From positions 22,592,238-22,656,237 of the forward strand of contig CM067298.1 of assembly GCA_034231615.1 (NCBI GenBank): a stretch of 64,000 nucleotides of DNA. The letters run 5' to 3'. Position 1 is the stretch's first letter; each line of letters opens with the position of its first letter. Of this stretch, positions 43,543-54,046 are shown in pieces. The notes beneath the pieces are model-generated. The model searched no databases, was not told the DNA's origin, and worked only from the letters and a program-made list of their open reading frames with translations. The translations under genes and the position numbers were made by a program. The stretch comes from Meghimatium bilineatum. Its lineage: Eukaryota > Mollusca > Gastropoda > Stylommatophora > Philomycidae.

Positions 43543-43740
43543 GTAAATATATAATTGTATAAATTAACAGAGAGGGTAAATATATATATATGTATAAATT
43601 AACAGAGAGGGTAAATATATAATAGTATAAATTAACAGAGAGGGTAAATATATAATAGTATAAATGAACAGAGACGATAAATATAAAATTGTATAGATGG
43701 ACAAAGAAGATGAATATATACTTGTATAGATGAAAGTTCT
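43543..43740. repeat. Right part of the minisatellite split by the hAT element
   Basis: Begins with the duplication GTAAATAT, then about six units of TATAAATTAACAGAGAGGGT plus AAATATATAAT, decaying rightwards to TATAGATGGACAAAGAAGAT. Confidence 0.92.
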
Positions 43741-43744
43741 GTAG

Positions 43745-44090
43745 GATTTCCATAAGAGAAAAACAAGATATGCGTGTCATCTACTAGGGGTTTACATTAT
43801 TGTTGGTCTGATTGGTCATTAATGATGCCATCAAACCTTCTGCATGTCGATATATATAAATTTACTATTGCTTCAGATATGATCTAAATTTAATGTAATT
43901 TATCCCAGGATTTAAATTGGTATAAAAATTGTATCTGAAGGCAGTCTATCTTCTTCCAAGAAAACTGCACAGAAGTATAGAATTTCTTAAGCAGACTGCA
44001 TCCTTCATAAATATAGTCAATGTGTAAAAAATAATCATCTATTTGGAGAAATACGGTAAACAAGAAAATGACACCATACACAAATCTCTA
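43745..44090. other. No recognised feature
   Basis: AT-rich spacer. Confidence 0.5.
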
Positions 44091-44094
44091 TGAA

Positions 44095-44300
44095 TGGTAA
44101 CGGTACATTTATATCTCTATTAATGATAACGGTAATAACGATATATCAATGTCTGATAACGATAGATTTATATCGCAATGCTTTATAACGGTAGATCTAT
44201 ATATGAATGCACGATAATGACAAAACGATATACCTATAGCTTAATACATAAAAATAATACATCTATATTTCAATAGACGATGATGGTAGATAACTAGTGA
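44095..44300. repeat. Degenerate repeat around TGATAACGGTA
   Basis: ATGATAACGGTA and TATATCTC/ATATCAATG phrases recur about five times. It is weak but appears repeat-derived. Confidence 0.55.
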
Positions 44301-44309
44301 AAAGTATAC

Positions 44310-44720
44310 CTTAACACTGCCATTTTCACTGAGATGACAATTATATTTCAACATTGTTATTTTATAGGTGAAGTGACAATTCTACCTAACAATATCATTA
44401 TATATCTGAAGTGACACCTAGACCAAACACTTTAACCTTTTTAACTGAAGTGCAAATTAAAAATAAACTCTGTGACCCTTATAACTGAAGCCACAAACAC
44501 ACAGCTCCGCTGTCATTTTATAGCCAAAGTAACAATTATACGTCAACACTGTCACCTTTATAACCGCAAAGACAGTTATACATACACATTGTGATTTTAT
44601 AATTGAAGTGACAAGCATACTTCAATACCATCACTTTTATAACTGAAGTGACAAGTATAACTCCAATACCATCACCTTTATAACTGAAGTGATAAGTATA
44701 ACTCATATGTAAGTTCTATA
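44310..44720. repeat. Minisatellite, about 40 bp x 10, degenerate
   Basis: TTTATAACTGAAGTGACAAG with a following TATACTTCAATACCATCAC-like part recurs. The last two or three units, near 44630-44700, are the best preserved. Confidence 0.85.
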
Positions 44721-44832
44721 ACTATTACAATAGGCCTATATCTAACGTGCAGACAACAATATGATTCTATGAAAAGTGACAAGAACATCACAAGCGATAT
44801 AGCAACAGCACTTTTATACTTAATTTACCAGA

Positions 44833-45144
44833 ATGTATAACGGCATAAGAAATGGCTCCTGGCGTGTTATATTCCCAGTCGTGTTGTCGCTGTTGTTGTT
44901 GGTGACAGCCATAAAAGTATTACCCAAGCCGCTACTGCCCCAATTAAGTTCCATGTTTAAGATGGTGCTGTTAGGGAGTTCAGTTGAATCTGTAAACCAG
45001 GGCTATGAAACGGTCCCGCTCTTTCATGATTTCCTCGCTTTCGCTAGTCGAGTTGTTCAACTCCTGAGACTCTGCCCTCTCTGTCCGCATCAGTGCCATT
45101 GCCTTATGCTGGAGGGAGTTATACAAATCGAACTTGTTGATTAG
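44833..45144 (+). other. 103-codon open frame, unrecognised
   Basis: MYNGIRNGSWRVIFPVVLSL opens a frame with a hydrophobic run (VIFPVVLSLLLLVTAI) that could be a membrane anchor. No family is recognised and no promoter, splice site or homologous copy is seen. The local sequence is less AT-rich than the flanks. It may be a chance frame or part of an unknown exon. Confidence 0.25.
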
Positions 45145-45286
45145 TCGGCTCTCGTGTCTCAAACCTGGCTAAGCTTAACTTACGCACGAGCTGATATCAA
45201 TAAATAGATAGGTTAGTTATAAAAATAATAGAAAATAACATCACCAAAAAAAACCAACTTTGATACCACCGCAGAAAAACACATTC

Positions 45287-45636
45287 CTACTTGTCAAATA
45301 CGACTTATAAATTTAACACATTCCTACTTGTCAAATACGACTTCTAACTTTAACACATTCCTACTTGTCAAATACGACTTCTAACTTTAACACATTCCTA
45401 CTTGTCAACTACGACTTCTAACTTTAACACATTCCTACTTGTCAAATACGACTTCTAACTTTAACACATTCCTACTTGTCAAATACGACTTCTAACTTTA
45501 ACACATTCCTACTTGTCAACTACGACTTCTAACTTTAACACATTCCTACTTGTCAAATCCGACTTCTAACTTTAACACATTCCTACTTGTCACATACGAC
45601 TTCTAACTTTAACACATTCTACTTGTCAAGTACGAC
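45287..45636. repeat. Minisatellite, 38 bp x 9
   Basis: The 38 bp unit contains ACACATTCCTACTTGTCAAA, then TACGACTTCTAACTTTA. Copies are nearly identical, and the variant GTCAACTACG recurs three units apart (about 45406 and 45517), pointing to duplication of a three-unit block. Confidence 0.95.
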
Positions 45637-45639
45637 TTC

Positions 45640-45935
45640 TAATAGTAATTGAATTACTTGATGATTACGTCAATGACATTTTTTAGATTAAAGGATACGC
45701 CTACCGTTAATTGATACCTTGATGATCACATCAATAAAATAATTTAGTTTATTCAATAATACATCATAAAATAATTTAGTTAAATCTAAAGACTACTTCT
45801 AGCAATAATTGAATTACTTGATGAACACGTTAATGAAATATATTTTACCAGTAATATATTATTTGATGATTATCTACATGAAATAATTTACTGAGATTAA
45901 ATACTATGTTTACCAGCAAATAATTATCCTTTTTT
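45640..45935. repeat. Degenerate longer repeat, about 130 bp x 2
   Basis: ATTGAATTACTTGATGATTACGT near 45650 recurs as ATTGAATTACTTGATGAACACGT near 45808, with shared surroundings (TAATGAAATA, GATTAAA). Confidence 0.55.
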
Positions 45936-45939
45936 CCCC

Positions 45940-46040
45940 AGTGATCCAGGGTATCCTGGGCTCTTGCCCCATTGTCCAATGACAGGTTGCGATATATTCA
46001 TGTGTTTGTACTACGCTCCAAATAGTGTGTTATATTACTC
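45940..46040. mobile_element. Fragment of the RNase H-type LINE 3' end
   Basis: CCAGTGATCCAGG, TTGCCCCATTGTCC and GATATATTCATGTGTTTG follow the same order as in 31510-31580 (minus-strand LINE end), diverged. Confidence 0.45.
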
Positions 46041-47073
46041 ATGTATTGTGTGTATTCCTATTAAATATAAAAAGGGACTTTAAAACTGCAGTACGTTTTC
46101 AACGTTAATTGTCTGTAACTTAGGCATTAAAAATATATCTGTTGAAAATATTATATTTTTTTTCCAGATAGTTTTATTTTTGGATTGTCTATATTTCTAA
46201 ATTTCTAGACACCCTGACCTTCTTGAGACATGTTTAGTAATGTTTCTGTTGAAACATTGTCTTAATCCGCATTTTTTAATTTCTCCTGTGACAGTACACT
46301 CGAATATTACATTTTGTCCCAATGTTATGTCTCTTTATATGTCCCAGAGCACAACCATATTGTTATAATGTTATTTAGGAGCAATATTAAGCACATTCTT
46401 ATTGATCGTGGCATTCCTTAATTTGTGATTTTGTTGTCCATGTTATTTATTCTAATCGACATGTAACTTGACTTATAAATAGTCGTCTTTGCCACAATTT
46501 TATGAAGTGTTTTCTCATAGTCGTTAAATCGAGACCGGCGACGGTTTACAAGTCCTCTAAACAGAAATTAAGAAAGCCTTCATTCGTAACTTTTTTTACT
46601 ATTGTAGTATAATGGCAACTGCAAGTATATAAATATTGACCAACGGAAACCACTATAATAATAAATAACGAAACGAATGAAGGCGTGTTTACTTTTGGTG
46701 CAGATGTCTTATATACATCAGACGGTTCAGTAGTAAACATTGGATGCTCTAATCAGGTTTTTATTTAGAGAAGCGCAGTCTGCTGTTTTACTACTAATAC
46801 TTTACCCAAGAGGCCATGGTGACTGAATTACCAGAATGGTGTTCAGAGCAAATGCATTAGTAGAGTAGACACTAGTAGATCTCCGATCAACCACTGACTA
46901 GGAAACTCAGCAGCAATGGGAAGTACTGTCTGCTATAACTCTGGTTCATAACTAATTGACCGCTTCGTCGTGTCATGTCTTTGAGTGAATAGTCAATGAA
47001 TTCAATTGAGATAACTGTTAATAATAATAAGATACACCAATATGCAATAATTAAGAAGCGAATTGTACTGCTT
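46041..47073. other. No recognised gene
   Basis: AT-rich, frames up to 64 codons, no known motif. Confidence 0.45.
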
Positions 47074-47452
47074 GTTGGTATGAATAATGGTGTATCCACC
47101 CACCCAAATGTAAGCCACCAACTGGGCAATGTTATGTGGGTATGAATAATGGGTGTATCCACCCACCAAAATGTAAGCCACCAACTGGGCAATGTTATGT
47201 GGGTATGAATAATGGGTGTATCCACCCACCCAAATGTAAGCCACCAACTGGGCAATGTTATGTGGGTATGAATAATGGGTGTATCCACCCACCCAAATGT
47301 AAGCCACCAACTGGGCAATGTTATGTGGGTATGAATAATGGGTGTATCCACCCACCCAAATGTAAGCCACCAACTGGGCAATGTTATGTGGGTATGAATA
47401 ATGGGTGTATCCACCCACCCAAATGTAAGCCACCAACTGGGCAATGTTATGT
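47074..47452. repeat. Tandem repeat, 63 bp x 6, nearly identical units
   Basis: Six units of 63 bp contain GGGTATGAATAATGGGTGTA, TCCACCCACCCAAATG and CCACCAACTGGGCAATG. Units differ by only one to three bases. The 63 bp period is 21 codons, so frames remain open on both strands (122 codons plus; 144 and 270 codons minus). Each unit carries a small inverted repeat, GGGTG and CACCC around four bases. Confidence 0.96.
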
Positions 47453-47509
47453 GGTCAGTAGTGAAACTAATGGTTTCTGCCATATTCCCTGTAGTCGGCG
47501 CTAAAGCAA

Positions 47510-47595
47510 CATAGACAGACAGACAGACGGACAGACAGAAGAACATACGGATGGACGGACAGACAGACAGGGAATATAGATAGATAGACAGACAT
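47510..47595. repeat. GACA-rich microsatellite
   Basis: (GACA)n with GACG variants, then GATA, immediately after the 63 bp array. Confidence 0.9.
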
Positions 47596-48187
47596 GTACT
47601 GAGAATGGGTGAAAACATACCTCCTAAACAAACCTTCATGGGAAAAGTAGAGAAAAAAAGAAAAGTAAGCCTCCCAAAAGAAACACGTGGAAGAAACAAC
47701 AGGGAAATCTCAATATTGGGTACAAGAAATACATAAAAACTACAGCAACCTGCAACGAAATTGTCAACATGGAAAGAAATTACTACTGTCTAATGTGTCA
47801 TATTTATCCCAAAAAGAACTAATTTACTAACTATGCATTATTTGAGTTCGGAAATATCAAAATCAGTTCAAAAATAAGACAATAAACAAACATTATAATA
47901 GTTTCCCTTGATTTCAAGATTATCACAAAAGGAAATATAGGTAATCACGAGACAACTAATCTGTATTTAGTTTGTCAAATGATGAATCTATTTTTTTCTT
48001 CAATATTGTTTATATCTCTTCTATTCAGTTGGTCTAATCTCACCATATCTAATCCGAAAGTCAATTTGACCCAGAATCGCGCGTGAGTTGTGAGCTCCCA
48101 TAAAGAAGTCTACGCTATGGAAAGAATATTTTACCCGACTACTCTATTTTTTTTTAGCAATATATTGGTTATAATAAAGGTAACCAA
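47596..48187. other. No recognised feature
   Basis: AT-rich spacer with short frames. Confidence 0.45.
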
Positions 48188-48199
48188 TCGCCAATATAA

Positions 48200-48494
48200 G
48201 AAGCTGTCCATCTCACTTTCTTCAGTCTACTTTCTCCTCCCTACTTACTACTAACTTCTCCCCATACGTTTTTCTCATCTGTCATGCTTCCACATCTTTT
48301 CTTCCCTCATTACCCATCTGCTATTGTCCTCCTCATTATAACCCTATTTGTCTCCATGTAAGATTTGTTTTATTGTCGTCATTTGTTTGTCCTGATGAAG
48401 GCTTTATAGTCGAAATGTCGTCTGTCCCTGTATCTCGTTGTTAAGTTGTTTTATGTTTTATTTTGGTAACACACCTACCTATTTTTTAAATATC
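48200..48494 (+). mobile_element. Penelope-like retroelement end, 295 bp, 12 bp target duplication
   Basis: Perfect TCGCCAATATAA copies at 48188-48199 and 48495-48506 bound a 295 bp insert. It has a pyrimidine-rich first part, then the CTGATGA...CGAAA region at 48392-48415, and ends in ACACACCTACCTATTTTTTAA. Text of this type (CCTGATGAAGGC...CGAAA.GTC) is known from the ends of Penelope-like elements, where it corresponds to hammerhead ribozymes. No RT is present; it is a truncated copy or short derivative. Confidence 0.72.
48387..48424 (+). ncRNA. Hammerhead-ribozyme-like core (degenerate)
   Basis: CTGATGA at 48392-48398 and CGAAA at 48411-48415 are the two conserved core boxes of the hammerhead fold, with a short, weak stem II between them and GTC-containing text after. 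It sits inside the Penelope-like insert. Self-cleavage in this copy is unlikely to be assured from sequence alone. Confidence 0.5.
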
Positions 48495-48506
48495 TCGCCA
48501 ATATAA

Positions 48507-49339
48507 AACCTGCTTACGCATTGGAAAACATTCTTCTACTAAGGTGTATACTTGCCTGTGATTTTGAATGGTGACTGTATCCACATTAAATTGAAATCGA
48601 TGGAAAAGTTAAATTATCACTTTAAATTATATTTCCCAATGAGCCCACATGTTTCATACTGGTTATTGGACACGATTGAAATATGATTTGCATATTATTT
48701 TAATATTCTTCCGGTCATATTTCGTACTACTTGTGTTATCGTGAATCGAAATGGGAGAAAAGATTGGTAACATTGCACGACCTGCCATGCATGTCCTGAG
48801 AAAAGAGAGAAAATAATAGTAGCATTATGTGATCTGCCATGTGTGTCGTCAAAGACGTCTAAGTACGGACTGGGGCTAGGTTATCTGTTTCATCTTGTAG
48901 GTTTAAGTGACCAAGTAAGCGGATGTAACAGGCCAAGGCGCAGATAATGGAGATAAGCTGTAAACCATGACATAATATGTAGTTTTAGCTGGTGCAGACC
49001 CGTTAAGAAATATATGGCAGTGGGGAAAAGTGGGGGACGTGAAGCATTCTAACATAAACCGATCTATTGTATTGCAATCTGAACATCTGTTAAGTTCTGT
49101 CCTGTTAGCACACGTCATCAGTATACTCTGTCCACAATTATCAATCTCAACTACACGATTTACCAGATACAAGCCGATGTTGTTTAGAAACATCAAATAA
49201 TCCAACAGACACACATTCAACACAATGCTTTTACTGGCCGTGTGTTTATGACAGACAGACAAGACTTGTTAACCTTATTTCTAGTGTAACAAACAAGCAG
49301 AATTTTCGACAGCTGATAAAATAGCAATATCACATTATC
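48507..49339. other. No firm gene; 119-codon minus-strand frame with Cys cluster
   Basis: A minus-strand frame at 48903-49262 includes ELNRCSDCNTIDRFMLECFT, faintly like the CxxC...HxxxxC knuckle at the end of RNase H-type LINEs but without the His. I treat it as a possible LINE end, not as a host gene. Confidence 0.35.
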
Positions 49340-49560
49340 GTTACTTCAATATGTGGGATATCAATTTATCATTACTCCAATATGTTGATATTAGACTATC
49401 GTTACTTAAATATGTGGATATCATATTATCGTTACTTCAATATGTAGTTATCAAATTATCGGTACTTCGATATACGGATATTAAATTATCCTTACTTCAA
49501 TGTGTGGATATAAAAGTATCGTTACTTCAGTATGTGGATATCATCCCGTAGTCGTAACCT
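49340..49560. repeat. Minisatellite, about 30 bp x 7 (left part)
   Basis: TATCGTTACTTCAATATGTG plus GATATCATAT-type units. The array resumes at 49808-49870 after an inserted fragment. Confidence 0.88.
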
Positions 49561-49807
49561 TCGATAACAGTTACCATGTTGTTCCGACAGGCCGACGTTG
49601 TGCTTGAACTAGTTACGGGCGTGGTGTGGGTGGGCGGAACAACAAAGAAGCCTGTCGCAAGGGCCAGAGTTGTGCCCTAATGTCGACGTCTGTTTTGGCG
49701 GCATTGGACTCGAAACACCATCGAGTCGAATGGCTGCCGAAACAGAGGATGGAGCACTTATGGGAATGCCCCACGTGCTGTGAGGCCAGTTTTCTAATCA
49801 AGAATCA
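49561..49807 (+). mobile_element. Repeat fragment inserted in the 30 bp array
   Basis: A GC-richer block interrupts the array. It contains GGAGCACTTATGGGAATGCC, which is nearly identical to text at 19050 and, on the opposite strand, near 58100; translated it gives EHLWECPTC followed by SFLIKN. It is probably the C-terminal zinc-knuckle end of a LINE. ATATCAT occurs at both junctions, but that phrase is also part of the array unit. Confidence 0.6.
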
Positions 49808-49870
49808 AGAATATCATATTATCCTTACTTCAATATGCGAATATCATATTATTGTTACTTCAATATACAC
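49808..49870. repeat. Minisatellite, about 30 bp (right part)
   Basis: Two units, ATCATATTATCCTTACTTCA and a variant, continue the array of 49340-49560. Confidence 0.85.
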
Positions 49871-49889
49871 AGTGAGGCATGTGTGTTCA

Positions 49890-50045
49890 ATTTCTCGTAC
49901 TACCATATCTAACACGGCTTGAAGTTCGTACTAGCTCCATACAGACAGAAATGTATCATCAGTATATCTCAGATTATTGAGCTTGCAACCTCTAGCTGAT
50001 ATTCCTGGAGTGTTTTCTATATTTTCTATCAACGTTATATGCAAT
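49890..50045 (-). mobile_element. LINE RT fragment with catalytic box
   Basis: The minus strand reads GCKLNNLRYTDDTFLSVW, the YADD region of a LINE RT (with T for A). It is in opposite orientation to the C-terminal fragment that follows at 50080. Confidence 0.6.
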
Positions 50046-50079
50046 GGACTACTATCTATGCATTTGTGAATTCGAGTCC

Positions 50080-50500
50080 TATGATATTATAACGAACCAA
50101 TTATTCTGTATGTTTGTGAAACATGGACAGTAAACAAAGGAGCCCAAGGCGAGCTGGAGACTACTTAAATGCGGTCTTCGAGACATATGATGAAAATTTC
50201 CATGGATAGCTAAGAAAACTAATGTAGAAGTTGCCAGAGATGATGGAGTAAAAAGACAAATTATAAAAAATATTAGAAGCAGACAGTCAAGAAATTTAGG
50301 GCTTGTGATAAGAAAAGTAAAACTTGAACATTTAGTAACCATCAGAAGGATCAATGGGAAAAGACACAGAGGACGATAAAGAGAGAAGATACTGGATGGG
50401 TTGTCATTGTAGATTCAAAGAATGTCACGAAATGAACTTATTAACAACACAAGAGACATATAGAAATGTGATCACCTACACCAACTAGCATGGAACTTGA
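50080..50500 (+). mobile_element. LINE remnant, C-terminal third
   Basis: The plus strand reads ILYVCETWTVNKGAQGELET near 50108, then VEVARDDGVKRQIIKNIRSR, RKVKLEHLVTIRRINGKRHR and EKILDGLS. Next is HQLAWNLIEILRSCT. These are the YACETWT, NEEVLxR, L.GH and GRQR...W order of the RTE-like ORF end. Several stops are present. Confidence 0.75.
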
Positions 50501-50924
50501 TTGAAATCTTGAGATCTTGTACCCTTCACTAGTTCATCATAAAGAAATATCTTTGGCAGGCTATGATTTGTGATACATATCAGATGACCTGTCCAACGAA
50601 TCTGTGTCTGTATCAGAATAATGTCAATGCTAGGAATACCAGATCTCTCAAGGACAGTGCATCCGGAATCGTGTCTTGTCGTCTGATGTTTATAACGTTT
50701 TTGAGACTAGTTGTGTGAAAGTGATCTTTTTACACAAATGTTACACTATCTGTGTAACAGTTTATTTGTAAGATAAGTTACAGGAAAATAATAACACGTT
50801 GCACTCGAATCTCTGGATAAACTTTTCATAACAAAAAATGTTTGATTTTCTTGATTTTCTTTATTTATGCCAAAGTACATTGCAAACTATGGTTAAATCC
50901 GTATTTTGATAATCAAATCCCTTC
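50501..50924. other. No recognised feature
   Basis: AT-rich spacer between LINE fragments. Nothing identified. Confidence 0.4.
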
Positions 50925-50985
50925 AACCTCTGACGCCGCAAGGCAAACAATGGATACAGCGTATAGATAGATAAGCAGATATATA
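50925..50985 (+). mobile_element. 3' terminus of a YQCQT-group LINE
   Basis: CTGACGCCGCAAGGCAAACA and GGATACAGCGTATAGATAGA match 37378-37430, the 3' end of the LINE there. Only about 55 bases are left. Confidence 0.75.
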
Positions 50986-50989
50986 GAAT

Positions 50990-51290
50990 CCCTTAAGTTT
51001 AAGATACAACGTTCAGGAAGGCTGACTTTTAAATACCATATTAAGATGGAAGTTGGATTCGTTTGACAATGTGAAGAGACACGATCACATGGAAAGATTG
51101 TTGTTGGAGGGGATGATATGATGCAGTAGATGCGGAGTCCGAACAAGACGTGGTTGGACAAAAGATATTCAGGAATGCATGTACATGTCACTGGGGGAAG
51201 CAGGACAACGTGCCAGAGACAGCGGGGATTTCAGGAGATTTATAAAGAAGACTATGTTCTGGAAAGAATACGTCACATGACATACATACA
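50990..51290 (+). mobile_element. LINE remnant, C-terminal end (GRPRRRW group)
   Basis: The plus strand reads RVRTRRGWTKDIQECMYMSL near 51140, then GEAGQRARDSGDFRRF and KTMFWKEYVT before a stop. It aligns with the ends at 3780-3990 (minus) and 53300-53470 (plus), which share WT.DI.ECMHM.L, ARDRDAFR and FWK. Upstream text is too decayed to read. Confidence 0.75.
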
Positions 51291-51639
51291 TACATTAAGA
51301 CATAGAAAAAGTATATTACTTCTATTGTGTGATAACAAATATTAATAATTCACTTCATAAGTGATAATTTGTGTGTGTGAGATATATTACTCGAGCTATT
51401 ATGTCCCAGGCTCAATGACCAAGTGTTTCTGTAGCGTTCCTTGCCAGAAGCTTACGTGAACTTTAAACATTAAAAAAAATTTGTACAGGTCAAAACAATT
51501 TGATTTAAATAAATAAATAAAATATATTTTTGTCAATTGACATTTATTGTTATAATAATTTATTTTCCCTTCGGGTTGATAGAAAGAAATAGACAAGAAA
51601 TGATTATATAGACAAGAAAGAATGTATGAACAATTTTAA
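51291..51639. other. No recognised feature
   Basis: AT-rich spacer. Confidence 0.45.
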
Positions 51640-52250
51640 AAAAAATAGAAAGAGTCACCAGTTTTGAATACATTGGTTCTCTTATCAACAATAACGGGAT
51701 TGCTATGAAGAAGTCAGAAGGAACCAACCAGTCAAATCGCGTCAAAGAAGCTGATACAAATGGAAGTCATTTGGCTGAGCTGTTGCAAAACACAAAAATA
51801 ACATTCATAAGAACTTGCATATTCCCAGTGGCAATATGTGGGTGTGAATCCTGGACAATAACCAACAAAGTAAAAAATAACAGCATTTAAAGAAAAATGT
51901 TACAGAAAAATCCTCAGAATACCATGGACCAAGAAGATCACCAATGTAGTCACCCTGAGAGAAATTAAAATCAAAGAAAATTGACTAAATAGCATGGTTC
52001 TTTCCAGAAAACGATACTATTCTGGTCATATAAAAACGCTTAAAGAAAACCATAATGGAGGGGATCATGCCAGGGAGACAAACAAGACGCAGACAAAGAA
52101 GACGATTTATCGTAGCAAGACATCAAAGACCACCTGAACATGACAGTAACAGAAGCAGGAAGAATAGTTCAAGACCGACAGTAGTTTCTAAAGGCTGTGA
52201 TTACTGGTGCATCCTTTTCAGAATATGCTACCTGGTAATTACGATGACCA
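51640..52250 (+). mobile_element. LINE remnant, C-terminal third (YGCES group)
   Basis: The plus strand reads IERVTSFEYIGSLINNNG near 51642, matching the FKYLGS motif. FIRTCIFPVAICGCESWTIT follows near 51810, then in another frame KCYRKILRIPWTKKITNV. ETNKTQTKKT and text up to about 52250 represent the end of the ORF in broken frames. RT catalytic motifs are absent, so the copy is 5'-truncated. Confidence 0.8.
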
Positions 52251-52259
52251 ATTAAAAAA

Positions 52260-52834
52260 CATATTTGAGCTAGCAGTTCAGGTAATGCTGCAACTACGAC
52301 TTCCGATAATTTGAGGAATAATTATTTCTCCTTCTTCGTTTCTCTTATCCGAGTCAGACGCTAAATTGAATTTCTTTACTGAACTGTAATATGGTCATCA
52401 TTCTCGTAGGGCTTGTCCGTCAGAGCTATGACAGATAGCAATAGTTTTGTTCTTGTGATTTGATACATTGGACAGTTCTGTGTTTTCTATAATCTTATAC
52501 ACTTCTAATAACTATACACTGTTCTCTCACTGTACTTACGATACAGTGCAGTGTAGTACTTAATATTGAGACCTCTGTTCAGTGCTGATGTGTACAAGAG
52601 GAAGGAAATCTGGCCGTGCTAGTAACCAACGTGGCAATGTATGAGAAGTTCATAACAGCAGCATTATTTAGTTTGTTACTATTAGCTCACTCTAGACTCA
52701 CAGAATAAATGATTTAATTGAACCGTGTGCCAGTGGTATTTGTTGTTGACCAGACAAGAGATCAGTTTAATGTAGGGCAGAGATCGAAGACAGGTCGTTA
52801 ACTAATTAATTTAAAATAGCTTATTAATGTTCTA
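52260..52834. other. No recognised feature
   Basis: AT-rich spacer; nothing identified. Confidence 0.45.
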
Positions 52835-52905
52835 TTATTTGTTTATTTGTTCCTATCTTGATAAAGAACTTGAAGTTGAAACGTCGATCTGCCGTCTTTT
52901 GTAGA
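52835..52905 (+). ncRNA. Second hammerhead-like motif, Penelope-like tail
   Basis: TTGATAA at 52858-52864, a short hairpin AACTTGAAGTT, then GAAACGTC at 52878-52885 match the layout of the Penelope-type hammerhead core. The surrounding sequence is degraded and no target duplication was found. Confidence 0.4.
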
Positions 52906-52949
52906 CTCTGTAAAACATATTCAATACATTTGATATATTTATAAGTATT

Positions 52950-53480
52950 ATGTACCTGCATTGTCAGACAGGGTTGTGTTATATCACCATATCTCTTCAA
53001 CATTTGTGCAGATAATATAATAATGAATGTAAGAAATGTCCAACAGAGAAATAACTTCGACGAACTCAACATCGGATGCCACGAGATACCAGAACTAAGA
53101 TAAATTACGATAATTCATGTGACTGGTTGGTTTCTTATGAAGTGGTCAATGGACTCGTGCCCTTTTTTCCATTGCGTGATATATGCATGCTTTTGCGTGC
53201 TGTTATTTTGTTCCATATATGGTAGTGGAGGAACCTACAGTACTTTCGACACTACTTGAAGCGAAATGATGGCATCGAAAGACTGATTCTGAACGGTAGA
53301 GCGCCAGCTTAAGAAGAAGAAGAGGAGGACCAAGAAGACGATGGACCAGTGACATCGTAGAATGTATGCACATGTCTCTGGTCAATGAAGGCTTGTTTGC
53401 CCGGGACAGAGATGCTTTCAGAGTATCCACGATGAAGACAACTTTCTGGAAAGAATTTGCAACTTGATATAAAGGGTAGT
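52950..53480 (+). mobile_element. LINE remnant (GRPRRRW group) interrupted by another LINE tail
   Basis: 52957-53100 reads IVRQGCVISPYLFNICADNI, then DELNIGCHEIPELR, the RT stretch just before the catalytic box. 53110-53225 is a foreign piece (TGGTTGGTTTC ... TTATTTTGTTCCATATATGG) matching the RNase H-type LINE end of 31490-31620. From 53300 the frame gives GGPRRRWTSDIVECMHMSL, ARDRDAFRVSTMKTTFWKEF and a stop near 53467. It is the best copy of this C-terminus. The middle of RT is deleted. Confidence 0.8.
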
Positions 53481-53489
53481 GGAGGGTGT

Positions 53490-54006
53490 GGATACATTTT
53501 TTTGTCAATTTCGGACACCAACTCATCTTGTCAAGATTGACACAAATGAATTCTGAGAACCCCCCCCCCCTTGCTAAATTATGTCAATAAATGTAAAACC
53601 CCTCATAAACCCTCCGAAAAACATTGGTATTTAAAGTTCGAGAACACTCCATGATTTGTTTTATATTTTTCCAAAATGTGTTTCAAATTCAAATAATTTA
53701 ATTGGTGTTATGAAACAGTAATCTTATTAGCGTCAACTTTTGTCAGCCCTCCCCCCTCCAAATGTGCATATGTTAAACATTTTCAGACTCCAGGATATTT
53801 ATAATTGTGTTAAACTGTTATGTTGTCAGCCTCTGGCTTTGGATGGTTAGAAAATTCAGAAGAATTGTAGAAAGAAGGCAAAAATGCTAGAAAATATTGA
53901 TTGCAAAAAGAAAGCTGTTTCTACATTTTAAATTTAAGACTTTTTTCAGTATTTAAAAAAATTAAAATAAAGCTGAATATTGTTGGGTAGGAACAGTGAG
54001 AAAGAT

Positions 54007-54007
<1 letters not shown>
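53490..54007. other. No gene; C-tract-bearing text
   Basis: C-tract at 53560 and CCCTCCCCCCTCC at 53748 occur in text like that at 37600. Probably remnants of a dispersed repeat; not identified. Confidence 0.4.

Positions 54008-54046
<39 letters not shown>
54008..54046. repeat. (GA)n microsatellite
   Basis: About 18 GA dinucleotides. Confidence 0.97.

Noticed and set aside
44980-45162. Minus-strand frame rich in charged residues opposite 44833-45144
   Set aside because: Overlaps another unrecognised frame on the other strand; nothing distinguishes either from chance.
46887-47699. 270-codon minus-strand frame
   Set aside because: Most of it is translation of the 63 bp repeat, open on both strands because the period is a multiple of three.
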